NCBI GenBank assembly: GCA_928212115.1
Contig: CAKMRJ010003334.1
Location: forward strand, 41,051,002 to 41,115,001
Reading direction: 5' to 3'
DNA: 64,000 nucleotides
Origin: Lactuca virosa
Lineage: Eukaryota > Streptophyta > Magnoliopsida > Asterales > Asteraceae
Shown here: positions 8,999 to 21,142 of the stretch, piece after piece
Layout: each line of letters opens with the position of its first letter
How positions within the stretch are numbered: the first letter of the stretch is position 1
Notes under the pieces: generated by a model
What the model was told of the DNA's origin: nothing
The model's input: the letters and a program-made list of their open reading frames with translations, nothing else
The model's database searches: none
Made by a program: the position numbers and the translations under genes

Positions 8999-10703
8999 TG
9001 TAACATCCCGAAATTTAAGTACATCTATTTAACCCTTTTTCTTTACCAAATTGTCAAGTTTAGCCCCTAAGTGGAAAGTGTTGCAAACGAGTACGCTGCG
9101 CGTACTCATGCGCTTATTATGGACGCGGACTCAATTAGGTACGCTGGGCGTACCAAAGTTAAGCTGGGCGTAACTGGCTCAGATGCAAAACCCTAAATGA
9201 GACTTGAGGACTATAAAAGGAATGATATGGTCCGTACCCCAGCCACCATATTACAGAGAGTGAAACCCTAAGAGAGCAAAGCCCCGTTATAAGCTTGTGT
9301 GTGTGTGTTCTTAAGCTTGAAAGTGCCATTTTGTGATGGTGAAGAAGAAGAGGAGGCCATGGTGGAAGCTAGAAGTTGGAGGGCAAGCTTAGATCCGTGT
9401 TCTACAGAGGTTGGAGCTTCACTTGGAGGTACAAAGCTCAAAGCTTTCCTTGTCATCTTTGATTTATGCTTTATGGACCCATTTTTAGGGTTTTTGGTCC
9501 CCGAGGTGGAGACTTAATGAGCAAAGGGTCTCCATAAGCTTAGATCTGCCCTATTCCAGTGTAATATGTGTTGTAGGTTCATAAAAATCCAATCTTGGAC
9601 GTTGAGATTAAGTCATGCATGAGATTAGGGCTTAATGGGAAAAGAGGAAAGGTGTTTGGAGTGATTGGTGACCTTTACAGCCATGCAAAGGCTTAAAGGT
9701 TTCGACTTTATGGATTAAGAGGTATTAGAATGGCCAGATCTGAAATATGAGCTTATGTCTTAACCGTTTAAGACCAAAAATGAAGAAAGTAGGAAACTGG
9801 GACTTACGCTGGGCGTAATCCCAGTACGCGCCGCGTAGGGGGTCGCGTTCCCCGATTCTGGATGTCATGGAGTACGCCCAGCGTACAGATCTGGTACGCG
9901 CCGCGTACTCCGGAGGGTTGACTTTCGTTGACTTTTAGGGTTTAGTCAACTTTTGGACCTTTGGGCCATTGGAGGGGTAAAATGGTCTTTTATTCTTCTG
10001 AGAGAATATAGGGAGGGACTAGTCTAGCCTTTGAGAGCTGTATTAATTAGAGATAATTATTTTATGTGATTAGGCAGAGGCTAGATCAGTATTTGAGTTC
10101 GAGATTATCCGAGTTACCCGAGGTGAGTCTTCTCACTATACATTACCTAGAGTGGTATCTATGTGTAGACCGGAGGGTCTTATGAGTTATGTGTATGTTT
10201 GAGTTTATGTGCATTGTGATATATGTATGCTATGTGTTATATAGACCGGACCAGAGGGTCCAATGATTTAGACCATACCGGAGGGTCCAACGATTTAGAC
10301 CGAACCGGAGGGTCCAACGATTTAGATCGGACCGGAGGGTCCAACGAGCTAGACCGGACTGGAGGGTCCAACGAGCTACGGGACTGGATGGTCCCGCTGA
10401 GACACATTGACCGGAAGGTCATAGCGAGTTATAGCCTCGAGTGGCTTATGTGCTGTATGTGGTATTTTGGGGGGACTCACTAAGCATTTATGCTTACCGT
10501 GTTATGTGATATGTGTTTCAGGTACCAGCGAGGATCGCGGGAAGACGCCGGCATGATCTGTACACACTGGCAGGGGATTATGTTTTGAGATTCTGGGATA
10601 TGTTTTATTGCGATGACATTTGATACATGAGATGTTGAGAAGATTATATGAGTTTTCTTATGTTTGAAAAATGAAAAATTGTTTTAAAATTTACGTCGTT
10701 ACA
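8999..10703 (+). repeat. A 3' LTR
   Basis: 1705 bp, nearly identical to 2230-3925 with a few point changes and one extra 27-bp unit. TATA box at 9212, intron-like segment 10123-10521, palindromes near 9088, 9145 and 9800-9910. One palindrome is better matched here (TTACGC-TGG-GCGTAA near 9804) than in the 5' LTR. Confidence 0.95.
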
Positions 10704-11011
10704 CTAATCAACATGAGTCATGAGTCTAACTAGAAGTATTACTGATTTACTTAATCAGTCCCTGTAACTTTAATTAGTTTCTTTTGATCACTAAATTAAT
10801 ACCAAATTAATTCTTGATCAATACTAATTAAATAATGTGATTTCTCAATTAATATATTATACTTATAATATATTAATAAACCACAATAACCATTTCCTCA
10901 AGTATCCATCCTATCAAAATTTTCCAGAGTGTTACAACCCAAATGGACCATGCTATTATCGGGTCAAGTACATACCAATTATAGTGATGGGCTTAGACAC
11001 CTAATCCAACA

Positions 11012-11374
11012 AGTTGGATCATGGCAGAAAGGTTACGGCTGGGTTATAATCCGTGAGTGATTGTAAGACTATGGTTGGATCATAGCATTCACGTAGGGAT
11101 GGGCCCACTGATATGTATGGTATGTGATATTTTAGAGAACTCAATATGCTTTGTGCTTATGGTTTTGTGGTTTAAACATTTTCAGGTACTTCCATTTCCA
11201 AAGGGAAGGGCTCGGCTTGACTGCACAACACCCCTGATGATTTTCAGTACCGATGATTGTTATTTAACTTTGATGATTGTGATATATTTGATTATGACTA
11301 ATTTTGGAACAAATATTGTCTGAACTTGATGTTTTGAAAATGAAAATTTTTATCGGTATTTTTAGGATGGTACA
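11012..11374 (+). repeat. B 5' LTR, right part
   Basis: Continues the LTR after solo LTR D and aligns with 19290-19654. It includes the intron-acceptor-like TTTTCAG|GTAC (AG at 11184-11185) and ends GGTACA, one base changed from the usual GTTACA. Confidence 0.9.
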
Positions 11375-11377
11375 TGT

Positions 11378-11389
11378 TGGTATCAGAGC
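11378..11389 (+). promoter_or_regulatory. B primer-binding site
   Basis: TGGTATCAGAGC three bases after the LTR end; initiator Met tRNA type. Confidence 0.95.
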
Positions 11390-11530
11390 CTTGATTTGAG
11401 GGATTCGGGCACACTCTCGGGTGTGTCTGAACTCAAACTTAGGAATTGATATCTTTTTAAAAGAAATAAAAATTTTCTAGAAATATTTATACAAAGAAAG
11501 TGGTGTGATGCATGCAATTAGCAAGCTCAA

Positions 11531-12197
11531 GTAAGTGATTCCCGAAATACCCATACACGAGTATTATGCGTTTATGTGAATTGCATGCTTGGAGAGGGCT
11601 AATGATACCTTCACGAATTGCATGATAGTATGCCTGATTTATGTGATGCCTTGTAGCCTAAGAGATATTGGATGTTATGTATTGCTTATATTGGCATAGG
11701 TAATTGCTAAGTGTAATTTTAAAAATTATATACAATTAGGATCACATAGCCTTAAAATGATTGATTTGCCTTATCTCCTGTTCCTTGTCTGGTTGTCTGG
11801 TTGTGGTCTGAGGGTAGAATCGTTTATTCGACAGTCTATTTGATCTTGTATTGTGTATAATTTGCATGCATAAGGCAACCAGCGGTGTTGGTAGAATTTC
11901 CTAGCATGGCAGAAGCAAGTGAGATGAGGATTCCTAGGAGAGCCTAAGGAGTGTTGTAGCGAGTTATGTATGCTGAATAGCATAGGATTTATGATAGTTT
12001 CCATGGTTAAGTGACTTATAGGATTTGGTATGATTGTTGAGGAAAGTACAGATAGGTGTGGAAGGCAGTATTGGGCCCGTACTACTGAAAGCACAGGATC
12101 TGTACTCGAATCAAGGATACTCACGGAGATCCTAAGGAGCTTGCAGTGTGAGAGTTACCTCGAGTATATTCTAATCGTTTATATGTTTTTATTTTAG
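11531..12197 (+). other. B leader intron-like segment
   Basis: Donor CAA|GTAAGT and T-rich acceptor TATTTTAG one base before the gag ATG at 12199. C and E have the same arrangement. The hairpin with loop GGGCCC (stem 12065-12070 with 12080-12085, loop hexamer 12073-12078) lies inside. One stem pair is mismatched in this decayed copy. Confidence 0.5.
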
Positions 12198-12198
12198 T

Positions 12199-13220
12199 AT
12201 GGTGGTGATCACTTGATGAGGAGGTTCTGGTTCTAGCTCTAGTGTCGAACCGACTGATGAGAGGATACGTGAGTTCAACACGTCTGAGATCACTTGTGGT
12301 ATTATGGATGCTACTCCTATGATGTTCGATACCATCAAGGAGGGGATTTTGGAGCTTTTAGATGATCGCTTAGGGTCCTTTCGTGTTGAGATTGCAGCGG
12401 GTCAGTTGGGGGCACGAACTCTCTCATTTTGGGAGTTCAAGGCTAATGGAGCCCTAGAGTTCTCCGGGAAGAAGGGTCCTATAGCTAGCCGACGCTGGAT
12501 CGCTGGCATGAATTGCTGACTTGGGATGATTTTGTGACGAGGTTCAGAGCTGAGTCCGCACCAACTATTGAGGTGTAGCAGCTGGCAAGTGAAGTTTAGG
12601 ACCTTCTCCAGACTACGGAGACTGTGGCAGAGATCACCACCAAGTTCCGAGAGAGTGATTCGCTGGTTCCACAGTATGTCGCATATGAGGAGATGAAGAA
12701 GACGAGATAACAAGACATGCTCAGGATTGCATTCGGGAGTTTGTGAGTATGTCGAATTGCAGGACCACGGAGGACATGATAGCTAGATCCCGAGAATGGG
12801 TGATTGAGTTGGAGCTTTGGAAGAAGCACAGGCCGGAGCAGGTACAGACAATGGTGGGCCAAGAGAAGAGGCCCAAGACTTTCAATTCTCGTTCTAGGGG
12901 CCAATAGGGTTGGGGCCGATGTGGAAGGCCGCAAGAAGGGGCTTGTCGAGCAGCGGGTTCAGAATGTTTTAGGTGTGGTTAGACTGGACATTTTGGAAGG
13001 GATTTCCCTCGTGGAGCATTGATTTGTTTCCACTGTAATTAGACGGACCACAAGAAGGATGATTTCCTGAGATTGACGGGAGGAGTAGTGGCGACATTCA
13101 CACCAGCCACCTTGAGGATTACTGATGGCCACCAAGTCAAGGCGGAGGCTCCAATGGTGAAGAGTATGGCATTCCAGTTGACATCCAAGGAGGCACGCGC
13201 AACACTAGATGTGGTTGCTG
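12199..13220 (+). pseudogene. B gag pseudogene
   Basis: Starts ATGGTGG like the gags of C and E. Residues such as the KEGILELL region (frame at 12304) and the block before the protease align with C gag. A deletion near 12510 removes about 150 bp of the capsid core, and stops and frameshifts break the rest. The zinc-knuckle region (about 12940-13070) is eroded. In a live copy this would be the structural Gag that forms the particle and binds RNA. Confidence 0.85.
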
Positions 13221-13288
13221 ATATGTATCTTTACCATGTCTTTACTGATTTCTTTGTTTATGCTTATGTTTAATTTGATCATGTATAG
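13221..13288 (+). other. Decayed gag-protease intron in B
   Basis: Sixty-eight nt aligned with the C intron (24154-24221). The acceptor ATGTATAG is kept, but the donor GTATGT has become ATATGT. Downstream protease sequence (LFDLGATQSFVS) resumes right after, as in C. Confidence 0.6.
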
Positions 13289-16200
13289 GGATTTTTTTAG
13301 TTAATGATATGACTGATCATGTTTTGTTCGATTTAGGTGCTACCCAATCTTTTGTGTCTCTTGCACTTAGCAAGAAGTTTAGCGATGCTCCAGGTACTTT
13401 GGATTACCCATTAGAGGTGGAGATTGTCTTGGTTTGAGAGATCATATGGGATGTGTTCTGAATATGTTCAGTGAGAGATATTCGATTGACCTGGTTTTGA
13501 TTCCTCTCCGAGGGTTGAAGGTTACTATGTATATAGAATGGTTGGGCCCCAATAGGGCTATGATTGATTGTGAGCACCAGTTAGTGAGAGTTCCCAACCC
13601 AAGTGGAAGAGAAATGGTTATTCATGGTGAGGGTGCTTAGCATGGATCGGATTCCTGTTCAGCTGCGAGAGCTAGGAGGTATCTTCAGCAGGGGTGCTCA
13701 GGATTCTTAGCTTATGTGGTGGATACGCAAGTTAAGGGGAATAAGATTATGGACAACGTGCCTACCGTTCGGGGGTTTCCCGACGTGTTTCCCGAGGATT
13801 TTCTAGGAGTGCCTCCTGAGAGGCAGGTGGAGTATCGTATTGATCTGATTCCGGGTGTGGCGCGTATAGCCAAGACATTCTATCACTTAGCTCCTTCATA
13901 GGTGCAGGAGTTGTCTACATACCTGCACAAGTTGTTAGAAAAGGGATTCATTAGACCGAGCAGTTCACCGTGGGGAGCACTGATTCTGTTTGTGAAAAAG
14001 AAGGATGGTTCACACATGATATGCATTGACTACCTGGAGTTAAGCAATCTAACGGTGAAGAACTATTATCCACTTAAAGGGATATATGATTTATTTGACC
14101 AGCTTCAGGGTGCATCTTGGTTCTCCAAGATTGATTTGAGATCGGGTTATCATCAGATGAGGGTCAAAGATGAGGATGTGCAGAAGACGGCCTTTAGGAC
14201 TCGTTATGGTCATTGCGACTTTGTGCCTAGTTCTCCAAATGCGAGTTCTGGTTGCGAGATCTGTCGTTCTTGGGGCACATTGTCAACCAGAAGGGTATAT
14301 TTGTCGATCCGACCAAGATCGAGGCAGTGATGCAGTGGGAAGTTTCGAGGACATCATCTGAGATTTGGAGTTTCCTTGGTCTAGCAGGTTACTATCGGAG
14401 ATTCATTTAGGATTTCTCCAAGATTGTTGTTCCTTTGACCCATTTAAAGAAAAAAAATGTTATTTTTAGTCGGGGCCTGAGCAACAGGCAACATTTGAGA
14501 CTTTGAGATAGAGACTGTGTGAGGCTCCGATTCTGACCCTCCCTAAGGGTATGGATGATTTTGTGGTTTATTGTGATACGTTGATTTTGGGATTGGATCC
14601 AGTGCTTATGCAGATGAGTCATGTGATTGCGTATGCATTGAGGTAGTTGAAGCCTCACGAGGCGAATTACCCTACGTGTGATATGGAGCTGGGGGCTATG
14701 GTTTTTTCCTTCAATATTTGGAGACATTATTTGTATTGGGTCATATGCACTATTTATGCTGGCCACAAGGTTCTAAGGTATCTGATAGATCAACCGAACT
14801 TAAACATGAGGCAGCATAGATGGTTGGATGTGGTGAAAGATTATGACTGTGAGATTTTGTACCATCCTGGGAAGGCCAATGTTGTGGCTGATGTCGTGAG
14901 TCGCAAGGTAGTGAGAACACCTATCAGAGATCTTTTTTGAGGATGGTTATTGTTTCACCACTATTAGATTTGATCAAGAAAGCTCAAGTAGAAGGTTTGA
15001 AGAGGAAAATTGGAAGGATGAAAGGATCAGAGTTTAGATTCTATTATTTTTCAGGGATAGTCGTGGATTACTAATTCAGTGCGACCGAGTGTGGGTCCTG
15101 GTTGTTGGTGGGGTTAGCCAGACGTTATTGGAAGAAGATCACAAGTTGAAGTTTTCGATCCATCTGGGGGCCATGAAGATGTATAGAAACCCGAGATTGA
15201 GCTATTGGTGGCCCTACATGAAGAGGGAGATAACATGGTATGTAGAGCGGTTCTAGACTTGCCGGAAAGTCGAGACCAAACACCAGAGACCCAACGACAA
15301 TATGAAGCTGTTACCAATTCCCATGTGGAAATGTGAGGAGATCACCATGGATTTTATCATGAAGTTGCCAAGGACGACTCGTGGGGTTGATTCTATCTAA
15401 ATCATTGTTTATAGATTGACCAAGAGTTCTCATTTCATTCTTATTGTTGAGAGTATCTCCGCCGAGAAGTTGGCTGACATCTACATCAAGGAGGTAGTCG
15501 TTTGACATGGGGTACCAGTTTCAGTGGTTTCTAGTCATTATGCTTGTTTCACCTCCAGGTTCTAAAGGAAGTTTAATGAGGAGTTGGGCACTCAACTACT
15601 TTTCAGCACCGCATACCACCCTCAGACTGAAGGATAAAGTGAGTGGACTATTCAGACAGTCGAGGATATGCTTAGAGGACGTGTGTTAGATTTTGGCGGG
15701 ATTTGGGACAGTTAACTTCCATTGGCCGAGTTCTCTTACAACAACAACTATCATTCCAGTATTGATCGACCTCCATTAGAGATGCTCTACGGGAGGAAGT
15801 ATCAAACCCCGATTTGTTAGGGTGAGGCCGGGCATCGAGTTATAGGGAGTCCTGAGGTGGTACTCAAGGCCACCATGTTGATACAATAGGTATGCGATCG
15901 GCTGCAGACCGCATATAGTCGCCAGAAGAGTTATGTTGACTAGCGACGTTCAAACCTCGAGTTTTAGGTTAGAGATTTTGTGCTTCTGAAGGTGTCACCC
16001 GGTTTCGGAACCGGGGCAAGCTAGGCCCCAGGTATATTGGTCCCTTCAAGATTATTGCCCGGGTGGGCAAGGTTACGTATCAGTTGGATCTGCCTGATGA
16101 ATTTAGTCAGATCCACAACACTTTCCATGTCTCTCAACTGCGAAAATGTTTGGCCTATGATTTCGTAGTTGTGTCGTTGGATGACGTTTAGGTTGATGAG

Positions 16201-16390
16201 TGCCTGAATTATGTAGAGAGTTCAATTGCGATTCTCGAAAGAAAGACAAAGACCTTGTGCAACAAGGTAGTGGGCTTGGTGAAGGTGCAATGGCAGCACC
16301 GGAAGGGTTCCGAGTGGATTTGGGAACCCGAGGAGGAGATGAGGGAGCATTATCCCAAATTGTTTACGACAGCAGACTTCAAGGATGAAG
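13289..16390 (+). pseudogene. B pol pseudogene (PR-RT-RH-INT)
   Basis: Protease (D-L-G in place of the active-site D-S-G, near 13335), RT fingers and palm (13902-14235), RNase H (about 14560-14800), integrase HHCC and core (15100-15800) and a C-terminal region (to 16390) are recognisable by comparison with C. A deletion near 14230 removes the part of RT with the catalytic F/Y-x-D-D motif. Numerous stops occur throughout, and integrase reads through several TAG/TGA codons. Catalytically dead. Confidence 0.9.
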
Positions 16391-16412
16391 ATTGGTTCAA
16401 TTAGGAGAGAGT

Positions 16413-19400
16413 TGTAACATCCGGTACCTCGAGGTATGAAATTTGAAGTAAAATATGAGTGTTGAGTGGGTCACAATGTGAGGGGAGCATCGCCACATCG
16501 TGACAGGGCCGAAAAAAGACGTGAGACTGTTAGGGCGTGTCAAACCCAAAAAATAAAGGGGTACGATATACTCCAAAAGAATCTCACTATATTGCACTAA
16601 AAGGTAGTACAAGGCAAGCAGGGTCGATCCACAGAGACACGGGATAATTAGTCTATACCTCTTTGCGCAATGTACTATAGTCACCAACAGTAAAGAAGGG
16701 GGGGGGGGGGGGTTTAGAATGAAATAATTAAAACAAACAATTAAAAACACAAGTAATCAACTAAAAGAGTGAATTAAATTCAGAAATGGTAAGGACTCCA
16801 ACCTCATGTATGACAACTTAGCAATGTGATTCCAAGATAACATGATATTTGCTCAATTCTATCTAAGTTGGTACTTGAAAGTGTTAACAACCTCTAACAC
16901 TTCCCATTCACCACATTAATTAACCAAAACAAGCTCTTTGATTAACCTTAACCTTAATAACCTAATCTAAACAAGCTCTTAGAGTTAGATTAAAAGATTG
17001 CATAAAGCTTTATGTGAATGTTCCCAACAACACCCAATAGTCCTCATAAGCTCGGGAGTGTAAAAGTGTATGAATAAGATTTACACTAAATTCATTCAAT
17101 AGAGATCAATTTAATGCTTGTTACTTGTTCAATTTCACAAAAAAATTACGGATTTTGCAAAATGGATAACTTGAATGACCTAACCCTAATTCAAATGGCC
17201 AATAAGAATCACAATTAGAATCAAACATTCGATTGAAGCAAAATCGAATTCATTAGATAGAATTTTTTTTTGAACAGCCAAAAAATTCATTAGATAGAAA
17301 TTGAAAACAAACATCATGTCATATGATTGAAATCACTACCAAGAAGTCAAAACATGAAATTGGAGAAACTAGGGTTCTAGCCACACATGGCTAGAACAAG
17401 ATCACAAGTTTAAAATATAGAAATAATGTGCAATTACAACTTACCAATTCTAGAAATAATGTTTCCAAATGATTACTGATCAAACCCTTGCAAAAAACCT
17501 TCGAAATCCCTTCTCAAAATGTGCTCTGATATGTTGTGTGTATCTCAAAATGGCCCTCAACCCGTAATATGAAAGATAGGAAAAACTGTCAAAAGTTGGT
17601 TTTTGGGTCGAACACGACCCGTGTTAAAATAGGCTAAACTGACACGGCCCGTGTTCAGCAGCCAACACGGCCCGTGTTGATTTGCACTAAACTGACATGG
17701 CCCGTGTTCATCATGGTCAACAGCTCCCATTTTGGTCAACACGGCCCGTGTACCCCTCTGACTCCGAATCCAAACTTGATTTTTCCAACTTTTTCGTTCT
17801 TCGCCCGATCATCCCGAAATCTTCACCAATGCTTCCCGGCACCTCCCAAAGCGCATTCCAAGCTTCGGTTTACCTGAAAAGACATGAAAGTGTGCAAATA
17901 AGGTTGTTCTAGAGACTAATATAAATATGATGAAATGCAAGAAAAAAGAAGAACAATTATGCTAAGTAGATGCATGAAATGGGACTAAAAGGTGTGCAAA
18001 AAGGTACACAAATTGCACCTAACAGAGAATCATTTATGTTTCATCTCATGACACTATGTTGGTCACAACGTGACACCTGATCAGGGGCAAACCCTAAGTT
18101 CCAGACGTGGACCCTATCAAAAGGAAGTGGGGGGCTAGGGTTTCCTTCACCTTCAGCCTCCATCACCTCTAAAACCCTCTTGAAAAACCCTAATCTATCT
18201 CCTCCATTTTTAGCTCACCTTGGTGTTTTTAGTAGCTTTTAAAGGAGAAATAAGGCCTTGGTAGTGTTTTAAGCATATTGGCAAGCTTTGGGACTTCATT
18301 TGGGCATCTCTGGACGTTTGTAAGTGTTCAAGACCCAAACTTTATTGCTCTAGGTTGTTATATCTAAGCTTTTGTCCCTTTATCTTCAAGTTTGAGCAAG
18401 TTGAATTGGCAGGATTCCATAAAGTTGAAAACTTCATGGATCCTTGAGGTCCTTTGTAGATCATATGGTTCATATCTGGAATTGGCAAGTATATTGAGCC
18501 GATGCATGAGATCCTTGGTGATGTTTCTCCATTTTTGACCTAGTTTGAGCTTTAGACTCACAATGGACATGCATGGCTGAAAATCATCGATCTTTAGGTT
18601 GTTTTGGACATTAGGAAGCCTTCTGGAAGGAATAAGTGTGTGGCTTAATGATTGGAGGGCTGAGTCCATTAAGTTGTAGAAAGGCCAGTTTCACGACGTG
18701 ACAGCTTCCTTGTCACGACGTGACAACTGGGGAATTTCCCGACTATTTTAGATAGATTCTATCAGGATGTGATGACCTTTCCATCATGACGTGACAGTAG
18801 CTTGGGTCGAGACTGAGTTAGATCGTGACCGATTCAGGACCGGGTTGAGTGTGTTTCTCACGACATGACCATGGGCTGGTCACGACATGAGGGGCAGCTA
18901 ATGGAAATGTTGACTGTTGACTTTGACCTTGACCGTTGACTTGTTGACCAGGGTTGACTTTTGGTTAAATTGCTAGTTCTAGAGTATAGACTAAGGTTGG
19001 ACCATGTTTGATTCGATAGGTGTGTTGTAGCACCGGTTGCGTGGCATTGAGTTGTGGTTTATCTGACTTCGTGAGACAGGTGAGTCTTCTCACTATACTA
19101 TGTAGGTTGCTAGATTGTCTATATGAATCTTGCATAAAAGATTGTGGTTAGATCACAACACATGTATGAAAGATTGTGGTTGGATCATAGCACCTGTATG
19201 AAAGACTATGATTGGATCATAACACTTGTATGCAATACTATGGTTGGATCACAGCACTTGTTTGTCTATGTGACTTGCATGGAAGACCATTGTTGGATCA
19301 TAACAGAAAGGTTACGTCTGGGCTGTAATCTCGGAGTGATTGTAAGATTGTGGTTGGATCATAGCATTCACGTAGGGTTGGGCCCAATGATATGTATGGT

Positions 19401-19654
19401 ATGTGGTATATTGGGGAACTCACTAAGCTTTATGCTTATAATTTTGTGTTTTAAACACTTTCAGGTACTTTCAGTTCCAAAGGGAAAGGCCCGGTTTGAT
19501 TGCACAACACCCCCTAATGATTTTCCGTACCGATGATTTTTATTTTACTCTAATGACTGTGATACATTTGATTATGACTGATTTTGGAACAAATATTGTT
19601 TGAACTTAATGTTTTGAAAATGAGAATTTTTATCGCTATTTTTGGGATGTTACA
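16413..19654 (+). repeat. B 3' LTR with insertion I
   Basis: About 1.74 kb of LTR once I is removed. Palindromes TCACGACGTGA near 18692 and 18713; intron-like segment 19080-19464 (donor CAG|GTGAGT, acceptor CTTTCAG|GTAC). The polypurine tract before it is degraded. Confidence 0.9.
16528..18024 (-). mobile_element. Solo LTR I with ACACGGCCCGTGT palindromes
   Basis: Ends TGTTAGG...CCTAACA, flanked by GAGAC and GAGAA (4 of 5 bases shared, an imperfect 5-bp duplication). 1497 bp, no ORF with motifs, no PBS. On the minus strand a CTTTTCAG|GTAA acceptor-like site lies near 17873. Several copies of ACACGG-C-CCGTGT occur at 17610-17750, and a poly-G run at 16697. It looks like a gypsy solo LTR of a family different from B, C, E and H. 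Confidence 0.75.
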
Positions 19655-19659
19655 AAACT

Positions 19660-19756
19660 CCTTCCTCAAAAGCATCATGAACGTTGCCTTAGAATCTTCT
19701 GAAGCATCTGATGCAATCAAGTTAGAGATTGTAAAACAAATCGAATGAATGTTTGT
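19660..19756 (+). pseudogene. Target sequence, part 2
   Basis: 97 bp between B and C. It continues the frame of 65-443 and ends in TGA near 19746. Product unrecognised. Confidence 0.35.
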
Positions 19757-19954
19757 TGTAACGCCCCGTTTCTGGTACGTATTTAATTCATTAAATGTCA
19801 TGTTATAAGAGCTACTCGACGAGTAGTAGCCCTAACTCGTTGAGTAGATGCCAGGTTTGGACACGGGTTTTAAGTGATCTACTCGGCGAGTCCACGCCTT
19901 GACTCGACGAGTAGGCCAATCTGGGGGAAACCCTAATATTTAGGGTTTGCACCC

Positions 19955-19962
19955 TATTTAAG
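19955..19962 (+). promoter_or_regulatory. TATA-like box of C 5' LTR
   Basis: TATTTAAG after ACCC, in the same context as the LTR promoters of B and E. Confidence 0.55.
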
Positions 19963-21142
19963 CAACATTATATGCCTCTTGTTCAGCCTCCATCACCTCC
20001 AGAGCAGTACTCCCGAAACCCTAATCCTCCATAAGTGAACTTGAGCTTTCTTTGCCATTTTAAGAGTTATGTGGTGTATTTGAAGCTTGTGAGAAGAAGA
20101 GGAATAAAGAGGACTTCAAGAGAAGATTGTAGATCCAGGAACAACATCAGCTTCTCGTCACTTTCTCGTAATCAAGCCTCATACTTGACTTGTAGTTTCT
20201 TAGATCTCCTTGTGGTCATCTTTATGAGGTTTTGGGTCTAAGGAGCTTGATCCTTGGGACTTGGACGCCCCAAGTCGATTTACACACAGATCTGGAACCT
20301 TGGAGGGTCTTCATGGCATAAAGGTGCCATCTGTATGGCCATGAGAACCCCAAGAATGAAATAAACCCCATTTTTGGTCCTTTGAGCATAAAAGTCTGAT
20401 GCATGAACGTAAAGTTCATGGCTTTACATGTTATACCGATCTTAGGAGCCTAGATCTACTTTCTGGATGAGTTTTGCACATCAAAAATCAAATTATTAGA
20501 CTTGGACATGCATGGACGCGACGAGTCGTTCTTGGGACTCGGCGAGTCGTGAGTTGGTTCCCAAATCTGTCATGACTCAGAGGAACCCATTTTAGTTCAG
20601 AAGGGATTTGGATGAGTCCAAGGAAGGGACTCAATGAAATAGACAAAGACATGGATCTGAAACCATGGGACTCGGCGAGTGCAGGAACGTACTCAGCGAG
20701 TCCAAGGCCATCTCCCAACTCATGAAGACGGACTCGAAGAGTTGTTCATACAACTCGGCGAGTCAAAGACTAGACACGTTCATATGATGAAGATAAACTC
20801 GACGAGTTAAGGAGGAACTCGGCGAGTCAGATGACGATTGTCCCAAGGTTTTAGTTGAAGGAGAACTCGTCGAGTTCTTACTAAACTCGACGAGTGGAGA
20901 CGAGTTGGGGATAGATGAAAGGATTGGGACTCGGCGAGTTGGCGGGCCAACTCGACGAGTCCGGTCAACTGGAAAGTTGACTTTGACCCAGATGTGGACT
21001 TTAGCCAGGGGTAAAATGGTCAATTTACCCTAAGGATAGTTGTCGGTTTCTGACCAAGTGTCATTGTGGAAATTATATCCGGAGAGTCGTCGGAGCAGCA
21101 GTCAGATATTTCCACTTAGTGTTCAGCAGCCAGTTACGCGAG

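Larger units (their letters stand above)
2230..10703 (+). mobile_element. Non-autonomous LTR element A with two hairpin arrays
   Basis: Complete 8.5-kb element: LTRs 2230-3925 and 8999-10703, target duplication CTAAT (2225-2229, 10704-10708), initiator-Met PBS at 3929 and polypurine tract at 8985-8998. The 5.1-kb interior has no protease, RT, RNase H or integrase motif in any frame. It keeps a 43-codon gag start like those of B, C and E, the GGGCCC leader hairpin, a 44-bp tandem array and a 48-bp tandem array. This matches large non-autonomous (LARD-like) gypsy derivatives that use the proteins of a relative. The LTRs are very similar, and their 9-bp net length difference includes one extra 27-bp repeat unit. 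Confidence 0.93.
1774..11011 (-). mobile_element. Solo LTR D, split by element A
   Basis: Read on the minus strand it begins TGTTGGATTAGGTGTCTAAG and ends ACCCATCA, so it has canonical TG...CA ends. It is flanked by AGTTG at 1769-1773 and 11012-11016. Removing A and A's duplication leaves about 760 bp with no ORF, PBS or polypurine tract. A solo LTR, probably copia-type from the start sequence, is the simplest explanation. Confidence 0.8.
444..19654 (+). mobile_element. Gypsy element B, decayed, with nested insertions
   Basis: The element starts TGTAACATCC at 444 and ends GATGTTACA at 19654. It is flanked by the 5-bp duplication AAACT (439-443 and 19655-19659). It has an initiator-Met PBS at 11378, gag and pol remnants in the order gag-PR-RT-RH-INT, and two LTRs of about 1.7 kb once inserts are removed. 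D (carrying A) interrupts the 5' LTR and I interrupts the 3' LTR. Domain order and gag sequence place it with C in the Ty3/gypsy chromovirus group. Many stops and at least two coding deletions make it dead. The LTRs differ visibly near their 5' ends, which suggests an old insertion. Confidence 0.92.

Noticed and set aside
16697..16712. Poly-G run as a regulatory G-quadruplex
   Set aside because: A single uninterrupted run; more likely slippage or sequencing uncertainty, with no surrounding pattern.
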